A DNA stretch of 64,000 nucleotides, taken from NCBI GenBank assembly GCA_948567375.1, contig OX419758.1:2547001-2611000 (forward strand), read 5' to 3'. The notes under the pieces were generated by a model. The model ran no database searches. It was not told where the DNA came from and worked only from the letters and a program-made list of their open reading frames with translations. Origin of the DNA: Lunularia cruciata (Eukaryota; Streptophyta; Marchantiopsida; Lunulariales; Lunulariaceae). Shown here one piece after another: positions 40,849-53,428 of the stretch. Both the position numbers and the translations under genes were made by a program. Positions within the stretch are counted from its first letter, which is position 1, and every line of letters begins with the position of its first letter.

Positions 40849-40921
40849 CGACCATGCTGGGGATCGAACCCAGAATCTCTAGCTCCGTAGGCTAGCGCCT
40901 TATCCATTGGGCCACACGGTC
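40849..40921 (-). tRNA. tRNA-Arg (anticodon ACG), intronless
   Basis: 73 nt on the minus strand including the discriminator base. Acceptor stem GACCGTG/CATGGTC (one G-T pair), anticodon stem CTAGC/GCTAG with loop CTACGGA, so the anticodon is ACG (wobble A read as inosine, decoding CGU/C/A). T arm CTGGG-TTCGATC-CCCAG gives an intact B box; the A box (TGGCCCAATGG) is also intact. No CCA is encoded, as expected in a nucleus. An A/T-rich TTTTATATG just upstream may be the start-site TATA-like element. It looks functional. Confidence 0.96.
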
Positions 40922-41372
40922 ATATAAAAGCCTCTCCCGAATTAATTTATATATTACAATCTAACATGGCGTTTCCGTCTAATAAAACAGTTCAAAATTC
41001 GTCATGTTAATACAATTCAATTGGATCGTTTAGCTAAGTTAGCCTTACGACTTTTTGAAATTTATACTTTTTAATAGAAATTTCTTTGAATATGGTTAAA
41101 GATTTAAGGTATTGTTAATCTTTCGACAGAAAACTAAGATTTTATGATAATTAGCTGGGTTATATTTGAAAATGAAAATTTATCTAATGATTGACATTCT
41201 CCCTTGATACTTTCAGAATATTTCAAAATTGGAATGATAGTATTCAAGTCAAGAAGATTCTATATATTATAAAACTGCATTGCATGTTTCCGTTATTATG
41301 ATCAGAAATGTTACAAGAATCACAACAATTTCCATCATTTCTATGCTGTTCTAGGATAGTGATGGGAGGTCG

Positions 41373-41710
41373 GTCACTCATAACAAAATTCACTCCTCAA
41401 ACGCATCGAAGGTGATTTCAACTTCATCGTCAACGATTATAACTGATCGTTTACCATCCGAGATGCTGAGTGGAGAAGTCGATCAGTCCTCGGAAGGAGA
41501 TACTGAGATGAATCAGACCAAGAGAAATGACTCACATGGCCAAGGGAATCAGTCCACGGGTGGAGGCACTGAGGACAATCAGCCGTGTGACTAAGTCGAT
41601 CAGTCCACGGAAAGAGATGTAGTGGTCTATCAGCCCGGGAGATAAGATTCACATAAAGTGGTGGATCTGTCCAAAGACAATCAAGTCAATCAGATCAGAC
41701 AAGTGTTTCA
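41373..41710 (+). pseudogene. Possible coding remnant, polar low-complexity
   Basis: One frame is open for 74 codons, then after one stop for a further stretch. It has a loose repeat of the pattern V/N-D/Q-Q-S-S/T-E/G-G-x-T-E (41475-41640). Ser/Thr/Gln/Asn/Asp-rich. No domain recognised; it may be a spurious open frame over a degenerate DNA repeat (CAGTCCACGG recurs three times). Confidence 0.25.
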
Positions 41711-42327
41711 AGCGACCGTGGACTAATCAACAAGAAATCCAGAATGGAGTTCATAGATTGTAATGGTGCAGTACATGCCCACTGCATAAGACATCTCTGA
41801 TATATCATGAATTCACAACATGGTGAGGACGATACGTGAGACACCATCCTCGCTGTCTAAAGATCGTCGCACAAACATATGGATATTGTTGCACCCATTG
41901 ATTTTCAGATGTTTTAGACACGACTTTATGTCTTTCATTTTCGATTTAATATTGTGTTGCAAGCACATTTTTCATATTTCACATGTGTTTTACCATGAGA
42001 TTGTATTTACTATACGCGATATCTTATCTAACATCTTACACATCTTTAGATCAACTACACGATGAAACTCGATCACTGGGAGGTCGAAAGTTATTGATTA
42101 GAGTAAGTCTGATTGTGTATATTAAATCTGAGAACTGAAAATCATAGGTTGATTGCGTTTTGATGGCCACATTCGGTATACATGGATGCAAGTTTGGATG
42201 TGTTACAAGAAATCCTCAAATTCATACATAACTTAAATTCTCAGTGCCCCCAGGATTTCAACCTGGCTCACTGGAGAAAAACACTTACTTCTCGGAAAAA
42301 GTTCCAAATGACTGATTTGTGCAGTCT

Positions 42328-42447
42328 ATAATATAGTAGTTCCTGTATAAACTTTGTGTATTACCCACTATTATATGTGCAGGTTCTTTAATATAGTAGT
42401 TCCTGTATAAACTTTCTGCATTACCCACTACTATATGTGCAGGTTCT
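42328..42447. repeat. 60-bp tandem duplication, two units
   Basis: AATATAGTAGTTCCTGTATA begins at 42330 and 42390; units end ATATGTGCAGGTTCT. Only a few differences. Confidence 0.95.
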
Positions 42448-43979
42448 CTGCTTTTGGATAAGGGAACTTTGTAAACAGGGATTCAGGTAGCATTTGCACA
42501 TAAATTGTACTGAATTTCACTTCATAAACAATAGAACTGAGCTGCGACAATCTCAGCGAAAGATAAGTTTATTTGGCGTAATTGAGATTGATATGTATAC
42601 AAAAGTTAAGGGACATGACTCCATTTTCAGAGCTCCCACCAAAGGAGCCCATAGTCCATTGACCTGAGTCAAGTAAATCTGCGAAATTTACACAGCGTAG
42701 AATGTCAATTCTCAAATCTCGTTCATAGGTTGATCAGTGAGATACAAACAGAACATCACACAAACCATCTTCGGTCGAAGCAGATCAAGTTGAAATATAA
42801 TGTCTTCTGAATCCAGGTGCTCCACACCTATGCCGGGTTCTCTCTTGAAAGCTGGCTATTTGTGTACTAACATACCGAACCTACTAACATTTAGACTCCG
42901 GTAATGATTGTCTTTTTGCATTTTCGCATGCATTCATCAAATTGTCAAATATTCTCTACTGCTGTTCTCGTTTCCAGGTAGTTGTGTGCTAAGTGAATAT
43001 TTGAATGTGTGTGAATTACCGCATCATTTGAGTGAATAAGAGAATTCCTCTAGGCCAGTTCAAGGAGTTTAATCTTGAATGTTGAATGAGTAGTTCTGAG
43101 AATTTTGAGATGATATAATTAAATAGAGAGGTAAAATTTAGCATCTTTGCATCCATGCTCTTTTAAATTAATTAATTTAGAGTATATAATCCACTATTTG
43201 CATTTTATTATTTATTAGATATTTTATGAGTTAATATAATATATATTTCATGTTATTAAGATGATATTTCATATCATCTTAATATTTTAATTAAAATTCG
43301 TTAGTGCAGGATATTTGCACTTCATCATCTTATTAACTTCACCTACATCCATTGCCACTAAAAAAACATTTCATATGTCTTTATTTCAAATTTACTTGTC
43401 TGTTTAATAGAGAAATAAGATGTGATTTTGAGCATATTTTCTCATATGAATTTATATTAAAATATCTGTAATGATAATAAAACAGTAAATTATATATAAT
43501 TATTTGGTATATATAATAATAAAAGTGCTTACATATTTCTTTATATTAGAGATATGTGTATTGATTTCTTTTCCAAAATATTTTATGTAGTCTTATTGAC
43601 TTCAAAAAATCAAACCCATATTTTAGTGTTTATTAAATTTTTTAATTAATATATGTATTTTTCATAAAGAGAATAAACAAGTGAAAAGACATATTGTAAC
43701 ATTTATCCATTACTTGATTTTTTAATATTCCAAAATTAAAGGAAATAGAAAAGGTTTTTGATTTTAGAGAAGTAAACAAAGGAGAATGCAACAGCATAGA
43801 GAAGTAAAAAAAAAAAGCTTTATTAGCTTTTATTCATTTCTAAAACATTTTGGAATGATCATTCTAAATATGTATAAGGCAAGAAAAATCTCAAATTACT
43901 TCTTATGATAATATATATGAGTTTTCATTTTTGATGAGTTGATTTCATTTAAATAAGTCCCTCTATTTCAAATAATAAA
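42448..43979. other. No identified feature
   Basis: Increasingly AT-rich; no coding, no transposon ends recognised. Confidence 0.4.
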
Positions 43980-45190
43980 ATTAGAAAGTGTAATGATTCA
44001 ATGTTGGAAAAATTATGGTAAAATGGAAAGAATTGGTCATTCCCAAATAGGTATAAATTAGAAATGACTAGAAGGAGAAGAATGATGTCACAGACAGTAA
44101 TTCTATATCATATTTTGCTTAACCTCTTGTGCAAGAACTACCCCATCAAATGGAAGTGTGACCAACCCCCTAGAGCACACTACAAAAAAGGAAAACAAAT
44201 CACTATCACTTAAGATCTACTCCAAATTATTCCTGAAGGTGATTGTTCATTCATCACAAAAGCCACTTCACTTTGCAGATCACTCCCCATTCAAGGTGTG
44301 ACTGGCTGATGGTCGTGAGTGCTTGATCTTCATCAATGTTTTGACTGTCGTGATCATGCTGCCCATTGTCAGCATCACAAACATTGTGCACACGCCAATG
44401 GCAGTTCCTACTTCTCAAGTAAATTTCACCACAAAGGTACTATCACTTTGATGAGTACAACCACAAGGGATGCATACTACCCTTCTTAGAAGGCACAATT
44501 CTGAAGGAGTCATGGATCAATCATGTAGTTAGCTCTTTGTTACCATGGTACTTCACAATGCTCTTTGTTAGCCACTCACTGCATTGATAATTCAAAACCC
44601 TAGAGATCCAACACTCTAGACAAGTGCAAATGATTCTCTTCACTCAAGCACTCATGTTCCCACTTCAAGTTACCTCACCACTACTCACCCAAGCAAATAA
44701 TCCATCCCATAGAATGCAAAAAATATACACAAAGGATCATAGAGGTCTTTGAGTAACAAGCTTCATCTACAAAAAGCAATTCCATGATTGAATAAATGAA
44801 ACTTGGTTTACATTGAGCTGAGGCCCTTTATACTATTCCTACTCCTCTCCAAGGGATATTTAATGGCTAAGTGGGCTCCACAATAATCTCCTAGGTAATC
44901 CACCATCGTTGACTTAGGATCCTCATTCTATCTTAATCACTCGCTTAGGGTTCTAATCCTATCTTAATTAATAATTGACTAGGTGGCAAATCAACTCCTT
45001 ATTTTTGTCTTCTATTTCTATATTTTCCTTCAGCTATTTATCACAAAGGCTTTTAATTACAAAATTGGTCACTCACTAAAAGGTGTCATGAGTTGGTAAT
45101 ATACAATCACAAATATCTTTGGCTTGAAAGATTTTTTCCTTGTTCTACTAGGCCAATGATCATTTTATACTTAGCCAATTCTACAATTTT
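43980..45190 (-). repeat. LTR-like sequence of the coiled-coil element family
   Basis: Related block by block to about 28320-29300 in X1 and X2: CTTAACCTCTTGTGCA, a run of A then GGAAAA, GATGAGTAC, AGGCAC, CTCACCACTACTC, AAAGGATCAT. Lies on the 3' side of the coiled-coil remnant. Exact LTR ends not seen. Confidence 0.6.
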
Positions 45191-45213
45191 TGAACTCAAA
45201 AATCTTTACCTTG

Positions 45214-46857
45214 TTACAAAGTACTTCCTTTGCTTTCAAACATCCTAAAAATAAGTAACTCAACTTTGCTTTTGTAATTAATGAACTCGAGCCACATCTT
45301 GTTCAACATATCTTCAAAATTTTGGCTTGAGAGTCCTAGAAGGTGAGTAACCAAGTGTTCTAGTTGTTTTTTTTTTTGGTACACCTTTGCCTCTAATGTG
45401 CAAATTCGGGTCTTCAAGTCATGCAGTCAGACCTGATGTGGTAAAGTCTTGGCCAACTTCTCCAAGTGTTTAAGCATCTGATTTGTTGCATCCTCCATGG
45501 TAGTGAGCATTCTCATATGATTCTCTACCATTCTTTTACAAGTAGCATGTATCTCTCCTTTGATCTCTTGCCTTACTTGTACAAGGATACATTCTTCTCT
45601 CTCCTATTGATCAACTTGCTTTGTTAACTCTTCAATATGAATGTAGACAAGCTCCTTAGAGTTCTTGTTCATGATTTTGATAGTAACAATCCTGAGTTGT
45701 GCTTGCTCCAACTTGGCCTTCAACATGATCACTTCTTCATCTCAAGCATGAAATTGTTTGTTGTGTTGTGCACTTCAATGCTTGATTCCAAGATTGAGTA
45801 CTTGTACCACCACTTGCATTTTTTGCAAATCTCCATCATAATTCTTCCATCTTGTCTACTATGCCTTCTTCCACTTGTCCATTATTTGCTCCATTTCATA
45901 ATAGTTCTCTTTTGTGTTTGAGAGTTGCTCCTTGATCTTCCTAAGCTCCTCACAAGCTCTTGCCTTCTTTGCATTGGTCGCTTGAGCAACTTGATGAAGA
46001 TGCACAACCAACCTTGTGTAGTTAGTGATGGTTTTGTACAATCTTTGATAGTAAGGAAGGATCATTTCCAACTCATGAAGAGTTGGATCTACCTTATGGA
46101 TCACTCCCCAAGAAAAGGATCTTTGTTTGTCACTGGACCAACTTACAAATTCTTTAGCTTGAGGTTGGCTTTTCTCATATTCTTTCTCTACTTGCTCCTT
46201 GGTGGGAAATGGTATACATACTTCCTCCCTCACTTCCTTTTGAGTGGTGGTTGCATCTTTGGCCACTTGCACATCCTCCTCTCTTTCTTGTATTTGAGCT
46301 TGAGTGGAATCCTCCTCCTTGGCCTTCAACTTCTCTATCTCCTTTTCCTCCAAGATCTCCCTCATAATATCTTCAAAATTGAATTTCCTTGCTTGCTTAT
46401 TGTCTTTCTTCTTCTTCCATGTTCACTCCTCATTCACCCTAGATCCAATTGGTAGATCCCTAATGTTCTAGCCTTGTCATTGTATCTATAGATGTTGATT
46501 AAGGAGGATTTTTTTATATCTTTTTGAGGATGCATTGTTATCCAAGGAGGATATCTCACCGTGGGGACTTTGCTTTGCTTGTGAAGTGTCTCACTCTCTT
46601 TTTCTAGCAATTGGCTTCCTACTTCTTCTTAAACAAAGTCCTCTTGTGCTGGTGCCAATTATGAGCCATCTTGATGAGGACGCACACTTTCTTTTTAAGT
46701 CTAAGGAGAGTTTGATGTGGGCAAAGGACTCTTTCCTCACCAATCCATCTTCTAGGAGGTCATCTTCTTCTTGACCCAGCTTTCCATATGGTTTCATCTT
46801 TGGCACCTCAACAATGCCTTCTTTATCATCCACTCCCTTGTGATCTTCCTCCCTCAA
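45214..46857 (-). pseudogene. Gag-like coiled-coil protein remnant 1
   Basis: The longest open segment (45859-46365, 168 codons) is heptad-like and Lys/Glu-rich: IMREILEEKEIEKLKAKEED, EEVCIPFPTKEQVEKEYEKS, ILPYYQRLYKTITNYTRLVV, then a charged C-terminus. An acidic N-terminal stretch (EEDHKGVDDKEGIVEVPKMK, EDDLLEDGL) lies at 46591-46857. No zinc knuckle, protease, RT or integrase is seen. I infer a structural (gag-like) protein of an LTR element because related remnants (52.4-55.5 kb, 57.4-59.9 kb) lie beside LTR-like repeats. The family is unknown to me. Confidence 0.55.
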
Positions 46858-46979
46858 GACATCTTAATAATTTTTGTCATGATCTTCTTCAAAGGAGTCA
46901 TCATTTACTTGATGAGCCTTTGAGTTCTTGGCTATGGTATATAGAGGTTAGAAAATGTCACTTGGAAACTCTTAGCTAG

Positions 46980-47650
46980 AGTGGATGTGGCTTGATTGTA
47001 ATAATTGCCTAATTGTTGGCAAATTATAGAATTAAAGATCAAATATAGATCTAATTTAAGTGCAATTTGAGTGGAAAAATGAACTAATTATTGTGTCACT
47101 TTAGAGTTCATGTATGATTTATGCATGAGTTGTACTTCTATAGTGTATAATGTTGATACTGATATATGTTTTGTAGCAATGTATATATGCATGACAGCAG
47201 AGTAAGGTTTTCTTAGTTGTAAAATGACAAACTAGGAAGTTTCTTTGGGGAGGAATTGACACCTTCCAAAGACACTTGGATAGCAATAAGTGGTGTATAG
47301 GTTAGCAAGATAAGATAAGATGATACAATATCAAAATTAGAATGAAGATGCATGCAAGTGTAATCTTGATAAATCTTCATATTGCTTCAATTGTTAGATT
47401 TTTTGAGTTCCAAATAGGAGATACCATTTAAGGCTTCATTTCAATGTAAATACTCATTCAATCAGTCAAATAAAAATAAAGTGGAAGAGATAAAAGCTCT
47501 TTTTTGCTTTGCTTATTTTGAGTATAAGTGTCAATCTTTGTTGAGTGATTGTTAAGGAATCTGACTTTGACTTTGTGTGGTGAAATTTCCTTCTTCTAGA
47601 AGTGGTTCTTGCCTAAGAGGTTAAACAAGTTCTAGTTAATGACTACAATT
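46980..47650. repeat. Possible second LTR-like region
   Basis: Contains GCAAGATAAGATAAGATGAT near 47309, a motif shared (in either orientation) with 60195-60225 and 29170-29215. It may be the LTR of another copy of the coiled-coil family. Boundaries unknown. Confidence 0.35.
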
Positions 47651-47656
47651 TGTGAT

Positions 47657-48109
47657 TGTAAAAGACCAAGGAGAAAGATAGTAGAATGGAAGGTCACATT
47701 GGAACTCTCAATTGAGGGAAAGTCCAAATGCCTAGCATGATCTTTGGTCTTGGTATTTATAGGTTACTTAGGTATAAGGTTCTCAAGAAGCTTTCAAGGA
47801 AGGTTCCTTCTTGAAGTATCCTTTCTTGGAGTGCAAGCTAAGCTAGTCATTTACTTGTTGTGTAAGCTAAATTAGCCATCAACTTGGCATCCAAGTTACT
47901 CAATCCTTGGAAGGTTCCAAGAAGCTTCTCATCCCAAAACATCCAAGATGCTTCTAGAATATTGTACCAAGAAGCTTCCTAAACACTTCTAGGATATTCT
48001 TTACATTATTAGGCTATGCTAGTTCTAATTTATTTATTTTACTACATGTAAATAATTCTATTAACTTATTACTTTCTACTAACTCTTTTTCTAACTCCAT
48101 ATTATTACA
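47657..48109 (-). repeat. 3' LTR of element 4
   Basis: 453 bp, TGTAAAAGACC to ATTACA on the plus strand. It has the family A TATA box (plus GGTATTTATAGG near 47752) and HSE-like modules in diverged form. Confidence 0.88.
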
Positions 48110-48790
48110 TATTCCTCACTTCTAGTTGGTGATGTCCTTGTTGCCATGGACTCTTCAAACTCTTAAATAACCACTTGCATATCTTCATCTTGATCTTCAT
48201 TTGACTAAGAAGGGCAAGTCTGTAAGCAATAAAAGAAACAATCTGAATAATATCAAATGAATCTATCCAATTAGGAGCAAGTTTACAAACTTGGATGTCA
48301 AGAGATAGAGGAAGGTTACTAGAGGAGAACATAAACTTACCACCTATCTAAAAGGTGAGATCACAACAATATAGAAAATCATATTTTTCTTGGTCTATTT
48401 AGAGCAATAAGGAGATGAGACTTGGCTTGTTGTAAGGATTTAGATAACATGGACAAGAAGGCAAAAGTATAAGGAACATGAGATGAAAATGGATCAAAAA
48501 GAGAATCTAAAACAAGTGGATCTTGCCCATAATTAAGAAAGAGGAGAGAATCCAATACTTGCATTCTTGGAACTATTGTATGCAAACCCAAAAATTGCAA
48601 GACAAGTATCTCAATTGGTGTGATAAACATTGATGAAGGCACATATCATATCTTCCAAAGTGTGATTGGCTTGTTTGGTTTGTCCATCAATTTGAGTATG
48701 ATATTTTTAGACAAGGTAAGCTTAGTGCCAAGGAGCTTGAAAAATATTTGCCAAAATTTGCTGGTGAAAATGAAGACCACAACTAGAGAT
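48110..48790 (-). pseudogene. Integrase C-terminal part of element 4
   Basis: 48379-48642 encodes LGLHTIVPRMQVLDSLLFLN, GQDPLVLDS, FSSHVPYTFAFL, the same block as 16775-16908 in element 1. The chromodomain expected near 48150 is missing or unrecognisable. Confidence 0.75.
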
Positions 48791-48794
48791 GAGA

Positions 48795-49383
48795 ACCCTT
48801 GATAGGAGAACAATCAAGAGAAACACATGAGAAGAAACACAAAGCTTCACACTCAATACTCCAATGCCCCAAAGGAGCACCTCATCTTTATTATATAGCA
48901 AAGAGGATTCCCTCCAAGGAAGCTCCACCGTTGGATCAGATACATGAAATGGTGAGATATCAATGAGCTCCACTCTTAGATTCATTGCATGGATGGGTGA
49001 TATGTTGTTTCTTGTCTTATTTGGTTGGTCAAACAAGTTTGACTAGAAGAAATCTTTAGATAATATTCTTATATGAAGCTCAAAATTGCATGGATGGGGT
49101 ATTGTTGGAGCTCTTGTCAAGACACACAGTGTGCGGAGAAATGAAGCTTTTTATTTATCTCAAGGAAGGATTTCTACCATTTTTTAGTCCTAATTCATCC
49201 ATTTGGGCCTCTAAAATTGGCTCTGAAGTTTTCAAGGTGTTTTTGACTTCTACTCTATTAGTGGAAGTACTCTTTTAATGAAATCTCTATCTAATCTACT
49301 TAGTCCATCATATATAGCATACTTCTTAATATTACTAAGCCAAATTTCATCTCTAGATAATATGTCTAGCTAATGGTATTACA
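48795..49383 (-). repeat. Diverged family B-related LTR in element 4
   Basis: About 590 bp in the same subfamily as 17023-17619 (shared ATACTCCAATGCCCCAAAGG and TCTAGATAATATGTCTAGCT regions). Its plus-strand left terminus (about 10 bases) is eroded, so the TSD is not visible. It lies in the integrase, between sequence matching 3380-3395 and 3410-3430 of element 2. Confidence 0.8.
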
Positions 49384-51195
49384 ACATTCTATGGAGTTTG
49401 AAGACTATATCAAAGTAGATCTAGGCCAATAGTGGAACATCTACAATATCCACAATGGATGTTAGGTGAATCTTCTTTTTGAGCTTAACAAAAAATACCA
49501 CAATTGATAGATAGCCTTGGTCAATGTTTGGTAAGGATGTGATCTAAGCTCATATGTTCTTATTAAGTAAATAAAATTCGGAGTGATTGGAGTAGCTTGC
49601 TTGGTTTTTGGTTGCTAGACTTGTTGCATTGGAAACTCTCACAAGATCAAACATACTCTCAAAATTCTTGTGCCATGTTTGGCCATCACTATTGATGTTT
49701 TAGTGTACTCAAGGTCTTGTCTACCTCCAACAATTGGTTATCATGTGCTTCTTGAAGTCACACAAGTTGGAGATTTCCCAAAGCTAGAACATAGATTTTA
49801 TTCTCACAAAATAGAAATTCATCTCTGAATGAAAAGGTGTTGTTGTAGATTACTCTTGAACTTTATATTTACCTTTGAGTTTACTAACACCGTAGTGATT
49901 TTTGCTATTATCAAAGATTCAAGAAGAATCTTCAAATCAAGTCATTGTGACAAGGTATTGGTAATGACATGGAACTTTTTGAGCTTATACTCAAGTTTGA
50001 TAAGAATGAATTGTAGTTATTCCTCCCATTGGTGAAGCTAACTCTTCATGTGCTCCAAATGTAAGGTCTACAACAAGGTTATGTGATCAATTTGCATATA
50101 GTTTGCATTATCACTTGTTTCTCCAAGAGGTAAAGTTGTCACACCTTTGTTGCATATATCAATGCATTGATATTGAACAGAATAATTCTTTTCTGTCATA
50201 TTTAGATATCAAGATAGACAAGCAATGGGATGCAATCTATCTAGGAATTCATGTTGCAATATGGCTCTAATTGCAAAGTTAGAAGAATAAAAATCAACCA
50301 CACAAGATAGTTTAGGATCATATAGTTGGAGGATGGGTCATGAAGACACCATATGCTTTAGTTTCTTGAATGCTTCTTCTTGCTTAGTGCTTTATATATT
50401 CACTAAGTGATTAGTCCATGGTGCAACTACATGAATAAAATAAATGGATGAACTATTAAGAAAAGACTCACCAATCTATTAAATATGCAAACTTCCATGG
50501 CATCCTTAGGAGTAGGCCAATTGGTAATGGCTTTGATTTTCCTCTTCCATCTTCATCCTCTTTGTTGAGACCTTATAACCCATGAAGGTAACTTCCTTTT
50601 GACAAAAGGCCTACTTGGACTTCTTGTAGTACAACTTCCACTAGCATAATCATTTTAGGACTTCTGTACTTGGTTCTTTTGTTTTGCCTCTCTTTTATTA
50701 TAAATTATAATATCATCCAAGAACACTATGATGTATTAATCCAATAGCTCCTCCAACACCTATTTGATCCATGAAAATGGTTGGAGTATTAATGAACCCA
50801 AAAAGTAAAACTCTCAATTCAAAATATCCATACCTTATGCAAAATATAGTTTTTGCATATCCTCCTTATCAATGTGAAGCCAATAGCTAATCTAAAGATC
50901 AATTTTGAGAAGTATTATGCTCCACATAAGTGATCCAACAAGTCATCAATTCAAGCAAGGAATATACATTCTTCATGGTTCATTAAGGCCACAATAGTCA
51001 ATACAAAATCAAAGCACTTCATCATTCTTTGGTACAAAAAGTATTGGTATGGAATTCTTATGAAATTCTTATATTGTATGAAATTCTTCTCCAAAAACTG
51101 ATTAGTGTTGTTCAAAGTTCCTCTAAATCCTATGATGAGAACCAATAGATTGATCTACTCATTGGAGTACTACTTGGCAATAGCTTGATATTGAA
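49384..51195 (-). pseudogene. Integrase, RNase H and RT remnants of element 4
   Basis: Aligned by nucleotide blocks to element 2: integrase (49390-49850), RNase H (about 49860-50440, with CACACAAGATAGTT like CACACAAGGTAGTT) and RT (about 50500-51195, with ATCATCCAAGAACAC and the polymerase box region). Every part has many stops; no open segment worth naming. Confidence 0.78.
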
Positions 51196-51600
51196 AAATT
51201 GAATTTCCACTCTAAAGCAATTTAGCAAGTTTAGACAATTTGCTGAAGATTACAACAAGACAAAACCCATATATGAGGTTGCAACAGAAAATGGCAATAC
51301 TACAATTATAATCATAAATTATTTTCCTACTTAATGCCTTTTTATTTAAATGATCATATTTTTCATTAAATTCATATACTTAATACAAATTAGTTTCTTA
51401 TTTCTTATAGATATCCTATTTATTAAGAAAGAGTTATTTCATTAGTATCAATTACTTAAGTATGCTTTTTCTTTACAATATAAGCAATGAGGAAGTTTAA
51501 GGACATATATTTCTTAAGTTTAAGAATTAATTTGAGTAATGTTTTCTATGGTCACAACACTCGTACTATGAGTACATTTTCTTATTTTCATATACGAGTA
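51196..51600. other. No identified feature
   Basis: AT-rich; starts at the truncation point of element 4. Confidence 0.4.
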
Positions 51601-52330
51601 AAAGTTTAGAAGACTATTAAGACTAGAAGATAAGATTTCACTACTTATTGTTGGTCTAGAAGGTGATCATGCAAGATAAGAAGATGATTCAAGAAAAGGT
51701 TCCTTGCATCCAAGGAACACAAGGAGGAAGACCTTTGTGATTGTGACTATCGTGGTCATGATCACATTGCTTTTGATCATTACTTTCATAATCTTCATGA
51801 TTGTAATCTTTATGATTGCAATTCCTCAAGTGTAAAGTTTTGGAGCATAAAGTTACGTCAAAAGCCAATGACCTAGAACATCATTGGCATGAAAGTCAGT
51901 CAATCTTGAAGAAATCAAACAACTCAAATGCACCACCACCTAGATAAAGAATAGAAATTGATGACTATTTGTGTGTGTTATAATGGTCACATTCATGGAA
52001 ATGACAGTTCACCAAGGATGCACTAGTTGAATTTTGAAATGGTTTGGCTGGAGCTATAAATTTGTTACTCTTATTTGTGTACCAACTTCTTCCAACTCAA
52101 AATTTTTGCACATGGGGTGGTCAACAATTTTGTTGACAAACAACAAGTATTGAGTGTTGAGAGATTGAGGATTGGGTGAGTGGGTGCTTGTATAGATTTT
52201 TTTCTTCACCAAAGAAATCATAAGCAAGCACAATGGCTCTCTACCCAAGAAGATATTGAGTGCTTCTAGAGGTGATTCTAAAATCACCTAGAGTGAGAAA
52301 ATAGGCACTCCACTATAGATATTAGTATAT
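51601..52330 (+). repeat. LTR-like or leader region of a coiled-coil family copy
   Basis: Shares block order with 56750-57400 (CACCACCTAGA, a TATA-like GGCTATAAA / GAGCTATAAA, TTGTAGAATTGGG). No ends seen. Confidence 0.45.
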
Positions 52331-53085
52331 CCTTAGTAAGAGACTTGATTTCTTGTTGTAGAATTGGGGATTGAGCAATCTAGCCATGATACTAAACAGT
52401 AGAGATAATAAGGAATCTGGCTTAGAATTGTTAAGAGGTAATGTCTTTGCTTAGACCAAGGCTCCTTGGAGGAAGGTGCTCAAGAAAATGGTCATATCTC
52501 CTCCAAATGGGATGACTATAAACACCAAGTGGACTTGTCCCAAAGGTCAAATGCAAGAGGAGATCAAATCATCATTTAACAAGAAGAAGTTTTGGGATCT
52601 CTATACCTTAAATTTTCCATCCATTGCTCAACTTCTACTTGTTAATTGATGCTTTGATTTCCTCTTGCATTTGAGATTGTAGAGGTAATGAAAAGAGAGA
52701 TTGTGGAGGCAATGATAAAGCTCTTCAAGTCCAAGCACACGACAAATGCCAACACTAGTTAGGCTATCTTCTTCCACTATCTTCATGAAGAAATACCTAT
52801 GAATTGGGCTCAAATGTTTTTCATGTAGGTCTATGAGATATGTGGCAATATGAACAAGGAAAGTGGTGTCATGCTCTTGTCATCCTTTTTGTTAAATTTC
52901 TATATCAAAATGAAGCTTCTCACAAGAAGAGAAGAAGAAGTTTTCGAACACACTTCTATCACCAAGGGTATTTTTGTACACACCCAGAAGCAAAATAGAA
53001 TATGAGAAGTATATATTGGCCAAAAAGAAGTATGCAAAGTGGAAGGATGTGTATGTGCATGTGTATGAATTAAAGAAGTGAGCTC
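52331..53085 (+). pseudogene. Coiled-coil family remnant 2, N-terminal part
   Basis: Plus-strand fragments APWRKVLKKM, FNKKKFWDLYTLNFPSIAQL and, in another frame, ELNWAQMF-like sequence correspond to LGKVLKASFNKPK and LVNWAHMF near 58050-58260. Heavily frameshifted. It points the opposite way to the neighbouring remnant at 53429-55560. Confidence 0.5.
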
Positions 53086-53428
53086 TCTAGAGCTGCACTT
53101 TGAAAATATACCCCTTTGCTTGACCTAGGTCATCAATCCTAATGGTACCACTGATAGCACATCTCATGGTGCAAATGATAATGGGTTCCACCACATGATC
53201 AATAGCCCTAACATGAAATCCAATCACCAAAAATAGTCCATGAGTAACTATCAAAATAACTATAATTGCCAACACTACCACTCTTGTATTTGAGCAAACT
53301 AGCTTTGATGCTATAAGTATCATGATATTGTAAAGGACATTTTATATTGTTACAAAGAACTACATTTTCTCATGGTTGCTCTAAGGAGAATTTCTATCTT
53401 CTCCTTGTAATTTTCTATAATCTAAATA

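Larger units (their letters stand above)
47657..51195 (-). mobile_element. Element 4: 5'-truncated family A chromovirus
   Basis: 3' LTR (47657-48109), then integrase, RNase H and RT remnants in minus-strand order. It stops abruptly at about 51195, at the position equivalent to 5283 of element 2 (just upstream of the RT). Protease, gag and 5' LTR are missing. A family B-related LTR (about 48795-49383) lies in the integrase. The chromodomain is largely deleted. Confidence 0.88.

Noticed and set aside
42241..42275. tRNA T-arm-like hairpin (CCAGG-loop-CCTGG)
   Set aside because: Loop lacks the TTC motif and no acceptor or anticodon arm can be paired around it.
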